Shown here: one piece after another, positions 1 through 11,100 of the stretch
Layout: the number at the start of each line of letters is the position of its first letter
Position numbering within the stretch: the stretch's first letter is position 1
NCBI GenBank assembly: GCA_001586965.3
Contig: LUCW03001023.1
Coordinates: forward strand, 27,501-57,561
Source: Sphaeroforma sirkka
Lineage: Eukaryota; Opisthokonta; Ichthyosporea; Ichthyophonida
Direction of reading: 5' to 3'
DNA length: 30,061 nt
Position numbers and translations under genes: made by a program
Notes under the pieces: generated by a model
What the model saw: the letters and a program-made list of their open reading frames with translations, nothing else
The model's database searches: none
Told to the model about the DNA's origin: nothing

Positions 1-388
1 GCAGTAGACGCCTGGCACTACAGAACTGGCCAAAGTTCTCAGTTGAATATGCGAAAGTCTCTTGCTCAGGATCGATGGAAACCGATGACAACGGACACAT
101 GAGAGAACCGGCTCAGCGTGTGCTACAGAGGAGAGGTGCCAGAACACCCCAGGCATTCAAACTGCTACTTGGTGTACAAGTAGTATCCAGGTGTGATCCC
201 AAATATATGTTATTACACGACGAAACCGGGTGTGAGTGCACAAATAAAAATGTGACTACAAGCTATATATCACATAATCAATGAAAGTGACCCAGTTCAA
301 CACCCGCCGATCGAGTTGAAGTGCCTATATCATTGGCGCAAATCGCAGACAGCTGACGTGATTGGCTATATTGCGATGTCTGTCATAC
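1..388. other. Region left of the last recognised CHK1 exon
   Basis: The minus-strand donor at 388 (AG|GTATGA) opens an intron that runs leftwards. The next kinase exon should encode the last catalytic subdomain, with the family pattern of leucines followed by P-x-x-R-x-T, and I could not find it in any frame. A stretch near the left edge (about 105 down to 1, minus strand) is open and reads IDPEQETFAYSTENFGQF. It looks protein-like and could belong to the region after the kinase domain, but it cannot be assigned. Nothing else is supported here. Confidence 0.3.
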
Positions 389-3300
389 CTCGTGCCGAGA
401 CACTCATGTTTGACCACGGGTATTGTTTCTCCATATCCACCAATCCCAGCCGCCAGTTGCGGAAATCAGGACACTGCTCCGACGGCTCGTCCCAGGGTAA
501 ACCTGTACACACACAGTGCCAGTGTGAGCATGGCGATGTAATTGTGGCGTGTGTATTCAAGGAGGTACGCTGATGGTAAATTCTGGGAAGGAACTGTCAA
601 TGAACTATATGAAATACAATGTCGCCATGGATACGGGGTGCAGGCACATCTGATCAATTGCAATTGTCCGGCATGAGAGCATATGATTGGCACTACAAGG
701 GCGCCGCCTCTAGATACAATGCGCACAAGTAACCACCCTGGATCTTAATATACAGTGACCAGCCCCAATACACCGTCGCTGCAGTAAACCACACAGTCGT
801 CGAACCAGCCCAGAAATCCCACAAGCCAGTGCAAAGCACGTGGATCATCAATGCACACACGCACACATGCCCCACTGACAACTCTTAACGCAAATGTACA
901 CACAACACGCTAGGGTTTGCACGGATAGGCCCTTTCTCTCTCGCGCGCGCACTAGTACTCGAGAACGTGATACTGGCTGTCGCACGGACATGGACTGACA
1001 TAAAGAGCATACATACATCCCGCAAGCAGCGTGATAAGCACCACACCACACGACCAGATGTCGGCTGGCTGGGCCTTGTATTCCAGTTCGTTGTACACCT
1101 ACGCATAAGAGTACAAGTGCGGACGTTATGTGGTGTGTTTATAAACGGATGTCCCTTGATGAGTTGAAATAATTGCTAGTACTGCAGCCTAACGTAAACG
1201 TTCCGCAACAGAGAAGCAGCGAAGGGAGCTCGGTTGTACGGGCAAACAATTCACCTTGTTCTTCCTGTTAAACTTTATTTGACGTGTATGGGATGTTCGT
1301 GATAGTAAGGTCGGTTGTATACAAACAGACAGACAATCATACAGATTAAGGACACCACGCCACTCTCTAAATGCTGATCATACGCCCTACGCTATTGACT
1401 TTATATATAACACTGTCTAAGCAATGAGGGCCACTTACCTCTGGTGCAATGTAAGGAAACGTGCCGCATCGGCGCTGTAGGAGTCGCTCTTTCCCTTTGT
1501 TGCGGAAAACAGTCGACAAGCCAAAATCAGATATCTTGAAATTATCTGATACGCACCGAAGAGGGCCAAAATGAAATACTAGATATGAGCGACTTGGCGC
1601 GGCAGTGTAACTCCTATACTTACTGAGTGGTATATGATCAGAGAAGTGAGGCTGCGAGTCAGCTAATACGGGCTGTAAATAAATAGATTTGAAATGAACA
1701 CATCAACCACCACATCTGCCCCGCGCTGAAGACTACCGAACAGTACACAACAAGGCGACGACAAGGCAGCAATCCAGGGAATCCGTGATGAGGGAAAAAA
1801 AAAAACAAGACATACTGTGATCGTCTAGCAGGATGTTCTCTGGTTTGATGTCTCTGTGCGCAACACCCATTGCGTGCAGGTACTCGACACTGGATATGAG
1901 CTGCCTGAAGTACACATGCGCCAGATCCTCATCCACACCGCAGTCCGGTTCTGCATACAAATAAGAGTGATTGACAACCCAGTGTCATTAGACACCAACC
2001 GACGGACAACCGAAAGGTACTTGGCGCACAGATGTAACAGTGGGCAAGCTATGAACACCGTAGCACCAATCGATCGATACATCTTTGCGCATCGAGTATC
2101 TAATACCGTAGGCAGATATCAAAGAGAGAATAGGAGTAGGATGTGAAGTACAAGGGAAGGCGCCACGTTTGCCGGAACCACGATACGGCAGTTGACTTAT
2201 AGACACCCACTATCACAGACAACATGGCAATAATCAAATTGCCGTGCCAATGGACTATGTTGAAGGAAGCGGCAAACAGCTTAAAAAACACTTGTCAGCT
2301 ACAAGCTAGTACAAGATTAGGTATTATCGCGACTCAACGGCTCAGGTGGTGTTTTGAAACAAAGGTGGACTTACCAATCTTGTCGAAAAGTTCACCGCCA
2401 GCTGCGTATTCTAACAGCAGATATATCTTGGACTCGATTTGCTTGTACGCGTGAAATTGAATGATGTGCTTGTGTTTCATATTCTTGTGTATACAGATCT
2501 GATTTGGAGAAGAATTAAAGGCAATGTGAAATTTAGTACGGAGATTACATGAATCTTCTCATACGCCTTCTCGTATTATGCATTCATTCCAGCTCTGCTT
2601 GAGTGGCATGTACTGGATGTATTTCACTCCCAATACATCGTATCCGGGGAACTACCAATCAGTTTCAACACACAACACCAAGTAGCTCTGGTACACACAC
2701 CTCTTTCTTCACCATATCGAATATCTGTTGCGGCGTACCGGCCGTTGGGACAACCTCGGAAGGCTGCAGATTCTTGTGCCGGATATTGACCACCTTCACG
2801 GCATACTTATCGCCGTTGCTGGTGATGCCCAGCTTGACCCTAGGACAATGGGTGACACAGGTGGTCTATCAGCTTCGTGTATACAAACAGTACTGACATC
2901 TATAGGCTTTTCTGCATACATGCGGTGAACCTCAATAGTATCCGTAGAACAAAGTCTGAACTACATAAGACTACTACGGTATAATCGTATATATGTTGCC
3001 ACCTATGAATAACGTTGCTGCATTTATGAGGAGGACGGCGACAATGCCACTCGACCCAAGCGTGGCAGTCGCGGATAAAGTTACACTACATCATAGCATA
3101 TCGATACGGATGACGGACGCCAACATAGCATGCTGAAAGTCCACAGGTTTTATGTGCGTGACAGTTGAAAACGTCATTTGAATTGCAATCAGAATGATAA
3201 TAGCCGAGGTGGGTCATCCGCCGTTCGCCACCACTGCTAATGTCATTGGGTGTGATACGAGCACACCTTATTGAAAAATACATTCTATTCACACCAAATA

Positions 3301-3848
3301 TATTAACATTCTTGGGGCACTTGGAATGGACACATGCAGAGCTAGAATTGATTTCAGGGTACGTGATCACCCGGAGGTAAGTGTGGAATAAGTATATAAA
3401 TGTCATTTGACGTACACGCATGAGCTCACTGAGATAAACGAAAGAAATTCACTCTCGAAATCGTGATCCGAGAAGGAGCCACCCACTCACTGTCCCTATA
3501 ATTTTGAATCTATCACACTCAGACAGATCACGTAGTCTTTATATCGAGTATTTTAAACCATAAGATGACATAAGTACTAGGTACGTGCATACGATTCGAC
3601 ATATGGGGTACATATGAGAATTTATATCAAGACAATACGCCCTGTTGTATGTGATGTTTTTGTGATAAGATGTACAAGCATGTCGTGGTACAAATGTAAT
3701 ATAAGGGTCGAATATGTACCGGTGAACAAGTTTGTACCGAGTGTGAATATAGAGGGAGAAAATCAAAATAATTCATTAATTAAAAGTAAACAGATTTTTT
3801 CTTTATGTACCCATATATGCATATATAAACATGATCATAGTGCTAAAA

Positions 3849-3907
<59 letters not shown>

Positions 3908-4164
3908 TGTATGTATGTATGTATGTATGTATGTATGTATAGCGTATATATATATATATATATATTATGTATATAACACGAGGCATAATACATACCCACA
4001 AAGTTCTCCGTTTCGTGTTAATATACTCACAAGATCTGTTTTACTCACTTGGCGTATGTCCCTTCCCCGAGTGTATCGAAAAGTTCCAGTCCCTCGAACT
4101 GATTGTGGTTTGACGCAAATTTGCTTGCAGGTTTGCTGACCTGCTTGGGGGTAGCGGTCATCAT
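389..4164 (-). CDS. CHK1: CHK1-like checkpoint serine/threonine kinase, seven exons, C-terminus not found
   Basis: Exons on the minus strand: 4164-4049, 2839-2701, 2498-2375, 1950-1816, 1545-1439, 1098-1017, 502-389. All donors are GT, all acceptors AG, and all phases agree. The kinase landmarks appear in order: glycine loop [12 protein letters not shown]-binding lysine in YAVKVV, helix-C glutamate in KKEICIHK, hinge [13 protein letters not shown], catalytic loop [24 protein letters not shown], then [18 protein letters not shown] and [13 protein letters not shown]. The CHK1 assignment rests on KKEIC(I)xK, on [11 protein letters not shown] followed by a [11 protein letters not shown] activation segment, and on the LPWDxPS stretch. 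In animals and fungi CHK1 is phosphorylated by ATR and halts the cell cycle after replication stress. The start is the first ATG of a tandem ATG pair; 34 residues precede the glycine loop. A 20-residue loop after the ATP-binding lysine is longer than in human CHK1. The last kinase subdomain and the regulatory C-terminus are missing from what I can see. Confidence 0.88.
3853..3965. repeat. Compound microsatellite (TA)n-(TGTA)n-(TA)n in CHK1 intron 1
   Basis: About 26 TA units are followed by about nine TGTA/TATG units (3905-3940), a short interruption, and another TA run to about 3965. It lies inside the first intron of the CHK1-like gene (2840-4048). The open frames that cross it are only tyrosine-isoleucine and cysteine-methionine translations of the repeat. 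Confidence 0.95.
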
Positions 4165-4577
4165 ATTTTAGTTATTTTACTAGTAGTGCAGGTTGTGAAC
4201 AGACACGAGTCTCAGCATAAAGCTGAAAATATATGTTTTGGCTCTTTTTTATATCCCGTCTAGCATGGAGGATAGCTCCTTTGTGGTATAAACTTGTGTA
4301 AGCACTCCCTTTCTATTTACTGATGCAGCAAGCGTTCGGTATAGTATACCGGCACAAAACTGAAAAGAAATAGTGTACTTTTCTTCATATGATATATATT
4401 TTAGTAGAGACATATCGTATGCATCACATATAACTTCCCGAGTTAAAAGTGGTTATTTTCTGATACATGTGTATTTCATCCGCGTTTGCCCTGTGAACGC
4501 CTGAACCCTAAAGCCTTTAGCCAAACCCAACAATCATAGATGTCGATAACCGACAGTCGACCGGTGGCAATCGCGCC

Positions 4578-4587
4578 TTTTCCCGCC
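4578..4587 (+). promoter_or_regulatory. E2F/DP consensus site
   Basis: TTTTCCCGCC contains an exact match to the E2F consensus TTTSSCGC. It lies about 415 bp upstream of the CHK1-like start codon. Animal CHK1 genes are E2F targets, so its placement makes biological sense, but binding is inferred. Confidence 0.5.
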
Positions 4588-4666
4588 CAGATTGTATGTG
4601 TCCATATGTGGCACTTTGCGCGGTTCCGTGACTTTTGATCGCTGTTGATTTGTCAGACGTTAATTC

Positions 4667-4676
4667 GTCACGTGAC
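4667..4676. promoter_or_regulatory. Palindromic E-box GTCACGTGAC
   Basis: A perfect 10-bp palindrome centred on CACGTG, the core recognised by bHLH and bHLH-ZIP factors of the USF/MITF/MYC type. It lies 15 bp before the second E2F-like site. Confidence 0.45.
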
Positions 4677-4690
4677 AAAACAATTCAACA

Positions 4691-4698
4691 TTTGGCGC
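4691..4698 (+). promoter_or_regulatory. Second E2F/DP consensus site
   Basis: TTTGGCGC matches the E2F consensus exactly. It lies just upstream of the plus-strand donor at 4715, so it would be close to the transcription start of the large plus-strand gene. Confidence 0.45.
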
Positions 4699-5103
4699 GT
4701 AAGCCGCTTGACAGGTAAGCATGTAAGCATGTTAAAGAACAGCCTCTCCAGACTCCCGGTGACATCGATGTATTTTGCGTGCAAGTGTAATATAAATATA
4801 CGTATAAAGAATAGATACATGGATATCTACATACATACATGCACGCGTATATGTATAAAAAATATATATCTATCTAGTTTTCATCGACTGCAGCGTAATT
4901 CCCTACATCATAGCATATCATAACATGTCAGGGCGAACACGTATGCTTGTTTTTTTGTCATGCATACGCAAGCGTAGATACACAAAATCCTTTCTTATAT
5001 ACTTACAAGTAACGAATCTGTGATGTTAGGCATGTGAAACCAAACAAACCAACCCAACAAACCCTTTGTGCGATTTCCTTCATCGCTTGTACCGTTGGAA
5101 AGC

Positions 5104-8100
5104 TATGACATTCCCGTAGCACACATCAAAGGCTTTGAAAGTGTGTCTGAGCTCAATGCTGAACTTGTGTGCGGGAATGACACGAAAGTGCTACCGGACG
5201 CAAGGGTAGGCCCTGCACTCAGAGCAGTATTGAGTTGCAAACCAAGGGATATCAGAAAGGCTGCCGGAGATCTTGCTCTGGATTGTGGTAAGTGCATTAG
5301 CTCGAACATGATTGCGTGTGATTGTACTCTAGCACGTGCCGTGCGTTGCTTACTTGAGTACTTGCGTGTGAATTATTGCAGGCAGGCCGTGATATATATG
5401 TATGTATTGTACAAGAACTGAGAGATGTGTATATAAAGTAAGATAGCTGCGTAACGGCGGGAGTCGAATCCAGACGTGCGCTTTTGATTTTCATTACATA
5501 TTGTTATGATGGACTTCAGGTGTTTGCACACACCTTGGAAGCACTCACATTATAGATCACTCACGCCATTGTGATCTCAAAGATCCTTGAACCTTTGCAT
5601 TGCTCTCTGTACGCACACATTTGGATAGCAATAGTACTGCTTCTTCCTAGGCTCATATCTGTAGTTTGTATATCACTTTTGTTGTTCACGGGGTATGCTA
5701 CATGCTAGTCTTGAGCAATGTGCCACAAATCGACGACAAAGTATGTGCGATGACTGTAGTGTCAACGCCTCGCCGCGCGTTGATGTCAAGATGCCGGACA
5801 ATTAAAAAGAGGATTTATTGTGAAAAATCTGACCGAAGAGTGCAAAATGTTTGTTGTTATTACGTGGCAAGATGTAATCTGTTAGTTGTTGCTCACTAGT
5901 GCGTGCGTCTGTTTAATTTGCATGCCTTGCAATGTATGGTATTCTAGAATCTCAATGCCAATTCTTATTGATTATTACTTTGGTAGTAGCAACAACTTGA
6001 TACTCTCTCGAGTGCAAAACCTGGTCGAAGCGAACGTTTCGGGCGTGCACGTGTCTTGAATTCGCTATTAGTAGTCCACGTCGGTATGTACATCTCTGCT
6101 GTGTGGATAGGGTAACTCATAGGCCCCACGCTATGGTTACGCAATCAGACACTCTCGACGCACACACAACAACTGCGTACCTTGTTCTCACCACAGACCC
6201 TTGCTTAAAACACGCATGGGCTCACAAATAGTGCATACAGACTCATGCCCATTGATCGTGCCTTTATTGTGTAACAGTTGCTGGATGTAACCTGTCGTCG
6301 CATCTCCTTGTAATTCTGAACTTCCTGCGAGAAGACGGCCGTAGTGTTCCACCACACACCCAAGCGGGTGAGGGCGAGTTTCCAGTTGACAAGGGTACTA
6401 TAAAGCAGATAGCCAAAAAATAGCACACCCACCGGGGCAAGGGCTATAGAGTCACACTCAGCCTCGAGTGTACATACTACGGCCGAGAAACCGTTTGATC
6501 AGTTCGTGCAGGATGTCATCTCGCGCGATCTCACCATTCCGCTGGTGGACAGATGGCTGCAGCAACGGAAGGGAACTAAGGAGAAGCACAACACGCGCAC
6601 CGCTGCGTATGCGCTGTTGGTGGCGCTCCTGGAGATAGACTATGTATGGCCGTATTTAAATACATGTTTGAGAAGTTATCTGTCGTCGTGTGTGTGGGTG
6701 TGGGTGAGTGAGTATAGGTCTTCTATGTAAGAAGCGGTAGTCTTGCGCGACCTGGCCATTAGCTGGTGATCATATATACGCAGCTCGGGATGTACACGTG
6801 CGAGATGCTTAAAACGCTTATGGGTTGTGTTTCTTCATCAAAATGATTGTGTTATAGGTGCAAACCTGTCTGTGTGATTGCTTCCTCCAGACTTAACTCC
6901 AATTGAGTATTTGGGTGTGTGTGGACATATTTATCCGACTGTATACGTATATTGGTATACGATTACTGATTTTCATAGGTTTATACTTCCTTAGGTCTGG
7001 TAGTTGGGAACAGGTACATTAAGCCATCGGTCAGGACAGGGGTGTCAACCAAAATGTGGTTTGAAAAGAATTAGGCAGACGATTATAAGTACTGAGAAAG
7101 ATGCATCAATTCTCGACTCAACTATTACTACTAGCCTCAATTCATTGCTTATTATAATTCTTTCTTGCGTCCGCTCCCTATTTAATCCAGCCATCTCACA
7201 CGTCTCACCCGATGGCCTCGTCGGTCAAAGCACACCCTAGGGGTGCCAGCCTATCCTTCATGTACAGTCTCACACGAACACTGCGTGCGGTGAAAACAGG
7301 TATGTTGGCTAATAATCGATTGTCTGTGTGAATGTGGAGCAGGCACGAAAATGATGAATAGTGTATTGTGCAAAAGTTGCACAATACATACCGTTATGCT
7401 TTTGCACACCCGCGTTAAAACCAATTCTCATGCACCGTTGCGTATACACACGGACAAGCCTGCAAGCACACACTCAATAGATAATTTACTGCTACATTTG
7501 GGCTGTAGTGAAGTGCCCTGTAATTTTATCACAAGTTGACATTAGAATGCGATGTTGCAATTTGTGCATTCGGAATTTTTGTATTGGCCAGTTGGTGAGC
7601 AAAATAAACCTGTGCGTGCGGAGAGTGGATTGCACCTTCTGCGAATGAGGCTATATTGTTTTTGTACTTTGTTTCTATCGCATGCACCATGTACATCGAT
7701 GTTGATCATTTGTCATCGGTTTCCGCACTCGACTGCTATACGTTTGTGCGATTGCGAACGAAATGGTGCACAAGAACTAGGACCACATATGAAACCCACA
7801 TCCTCTCTGAAGTGGACTTTTCCTTACTGATGTGTTTGCCTCTGTATTGCAACATAGAGTGCCATGTGTTTGCCTTGCTCCTGAAAGTATACCACTCTGA
7901 ATTGTTGACACATCAAAACAGTCTTAATAACACACTTAACGCCCGCCCACACTCGCGTCTTGTATTCACCGTGCTATTCACAGGTGGTGTTGCTGAAGAT
8001 GGCAGACTCTATCTTGGGATTCTAGAGATCTGCAGGCGCTTCGCTGAAGCACGCAACGCCCACACCCCGTTCACAATCCAAGGTTGTGCAGCCGACCAGA

Positions 8101-11100
8101 GTTCCCCACACATACCACGTACTGCGAAAGAAAGTTCGGTACAAACACCTCAGAATAGAAAATGTAATCCGCGGCTAAGTAATAGTCAGCAAGGGCCATC
8201 CGCCAGTGCGGGCGTCTGCGATTCCGGTGCTCGCACAAGTACCGCACGACAATATTATGGGGGGATACATTCTCAGCGTGTGTGCAGAACAAGTGGTGTG
8301 CTGTGTGGTGCCTAGCGGTGGTAGTGTAGCACATAGTACGCCCTGCAATTGCACCAAGCATAGGCGTTCGGGCGACAGGGGCGTATACTGTGTTTCTCAC
8401 AAGGGGGGGCGAAGATGAATACGAAATAGACTCAGATTCCGATCGGAACTGTGGTGTGACAGAGGGACCTGGGACGAAGTGTGATAGCAAGTATTCGAAC
8501 AAGATCACGCAAGGTCATGAAACTGAAAGGAGACGTGACAGGGACTCAACACACGGAAGGACAGGCAGAGATGGCCAGAGCACACAACAGAGAACGCCAA
8601 CACGGGCCAATGGGAAGGCGGCGAAAGCTGCCTTAGCGGTGTGCCGTGCCGTAGCCGATTTTGAACTCAATAAGGTGCGTAAGTAGGTCTTTGATATGTG
8701 AGTTGTTTTGCGAGTATAGAAAATATTGGGTAAGGCAGTGGATATATGGATGGATATCATTATTTGTCTTGGTATATGCAAAGGGTGAGGGCTGTTGGGG
8801 CCCCGGTGCCGAGACACTTCTCTATAGTTTGCCACCGATCACTTAACCTTGAGTATGGCTTTTGGTCTCTGATAGGGGTTGCCTGTGTTGTGCAATTTAA
8901 TCCAATATGATTGATTTCGAGTATCTCCTTAAGTCTGGGCGCAGTCGGAGTGATTTATTGTACGTCTTCAATTTTGACTATCGATTAAGTCATCGTGATG
9001 ACGCGTATGACAGTGTTGTATAGTGGAGATGTAGAAGATTACAAGGTGACATGTGTATCTGCTCTTCAAAATATTTGCGATGAAGTTTCGCCGCTATCGT
9101 ATTATCTATCAGATTGCCCACCGTTTGTTTGCGAGTGTACATTTGTGATTCCTATACTGGCCGCATGACAGTGGGTTAAAACTGGTTGCCTACGGCTGTT
9201 GTGGGTGTGAACTGTCACCAAAGACTCTGAACAGTTAGAAGCCCTGTGGTTGCTAGTGAATGACCCCATGCAAGGTGCCAAGCACTGCTATCGCTAACGA
9301 ACCGTTTGGAAGCTCCTCCCTTTCTGTTATTGTGGCTACCACGTACAAATCCAGTATCAGCCGAATTTTCAACTCAGACCAGAGGTGATTAGACTTCGTT
9401 AAGGTCAATCATTATCATAGGTCTATTACATCCACAAACTTTTCCTACATATGTATTCTTCAGTGTTGACATCAAGTCTACGCCTAACTAAATTTACCCT
9501 TTTCGGCCATATCCAACTCTCCAGTACCTATGCCTCCCCACCGCTTCGCTATTCCTCGACGCGCTCAGTGACTGGGACTTCAAGCCTATTCGTGTTTCTG
9601 AGATGGCTGTATCTGCAGCGCACCGCCGCTTGCCATCCCAGCTGATCAGATTCCTGATCAAAGACGCGGCTCGGTTACTAGGCGCACCTGCCGTACACAG
9701 CAAAAAGACTACCGAAACCAATGGTGGCGAATGTCTCAACCGTGCACAACTGGCCGGAGTGTGTAAATGGATATGCAAAGTGGTGGACACGCACTTGCTG
9801 ACTCCTCATAGTGCCAAGGACGTTACGACATTGTTGAAGGCTCCTCTCGCTGCGATCGGGTGTGTCATCTGTAAACTCTTGCTATACACTTGTGCAGATC
9901 TGAAGCTATTGTGGTCCGCGCGAGATCGTTCACTTAATATGCAAAAATATGTATTCAACCCACACCTAACGCTGCGGACTGTAGAGATACTGTCTCCTCA
10001 GTTGTAAAAAAAAAATTTATCGCACTGAAACCAATATAGCAAGCAAACTGGCCCGATGGAGCTTTTCAGTAGTGCCTGGGAGTGTGGTTTAGTGCACGCC
10101 ATGCATGGCCCAACTGTTCTCCCCTCTTTTGTCGATGAGATTATAGATCCGGACGCTCCCTCAATGGTAAGTTCTATTCGTCGTCGTTGTTTCCTATACT
10201 TGACACGTACTCAAAATAGTGCATAGCTACCAAAAGACAGTGCGAATTGGAGCATCCTGTATCACGGTTTTACACACAATACTATATCTCATAAGCAGTG
10301 AAATAGCTTTAGTTCACTCTATTGAGGGTATGACTTATGAATTCTACGTAAGGGGGGTTTTTAAGGCAGTTATCTACGCAGACAGTCAAAAGTTATGCCA
10401 TTTAACTACTCTCTTCGACGTTTTTTCGTAAAAATAAACTCCCCTAATTTTAACCCCACCTTATCATGGTTTACCAGTTGTCTCCTTAAAGGTGTGTGGG
10501 AAGTAGTAATGGTAGAGGGCTTCTGCCCTCGTTGTCAATATCACCCCTCTAATTTTTGCACTCATTACAAGCTCTCTGAAGATGGTACCCCTATACCCAG
10601 TCCATAAACTTACCTCTAAAAAACTCCCCAAACTCCCCGGCACGACCACGATCAGCCAATGGACGATGCAACGAGTCTCGCACTCTTCCTTATTACCAAG
10701 GTGGTACCTAAATTGGGCTACAAAGCCGCCGCCAGCAGCTCTAGTATGTGTAAGTGCGACCTCACATACTACGGAGATGACTGCTGCACGAGTGACGCCT
10801 ACGTTCAAGCATTCATTGTACGACTACTCGAGTTCTGCATGGAATATCGTACGTGTGTAGGGATGGAGCGTACTCGCAAACCCCGCACCAGTGAAAACAC
10901 ACACGGAGAAGCTTCCTCGCTTGCTCCGTCGACAACCGGGACACAGGTTGAATGCCTATGGCTGGCATATATGTACCGTCGAGAACTTGCTTTTATCTCT
11001 CGCGAGTGGACGCATCGCTTAGCCGCGCACATAGCTGGTGTACTGCAGAATGTTGACCCACTCACCCGTGTTACCTTTATAGGCCGTAGAGAGGCACTGG

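Larger units (their letters stand above)
4165..4714. promoter_or_regulatory. Divergent promoter between the CHK1-like gene and the large plus-strand gene
   Basis: The CHK1-like start codon is at 4164 on the minus strand, and the plus-strand gene has its first recognised coding exon just after 5.1 kb. The interval holds two exact matches to the E2F consensus (4579-4586 and 4691-4698), a 10-bp CACGTG-centred palindrome (4667-4676), and a strong plus-strand splice donor (CAG|GTAAGC at 4714/4715). The donor suggests that a short, probably non-coding first exon of the plus-strand gene ends at 4714. That would place the shared control elements within the upstream region of both genes. Transcription start sites are not visible from sequence alone. 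Confidence 0.5.

Noticed and set aside
8071..8508. 145-codon minus-strand open frame
   Set aside because: It is antisense to the intron 8083-8378 and the exon starting at 8379, whose plus-strand splicing phases fit on both sides.
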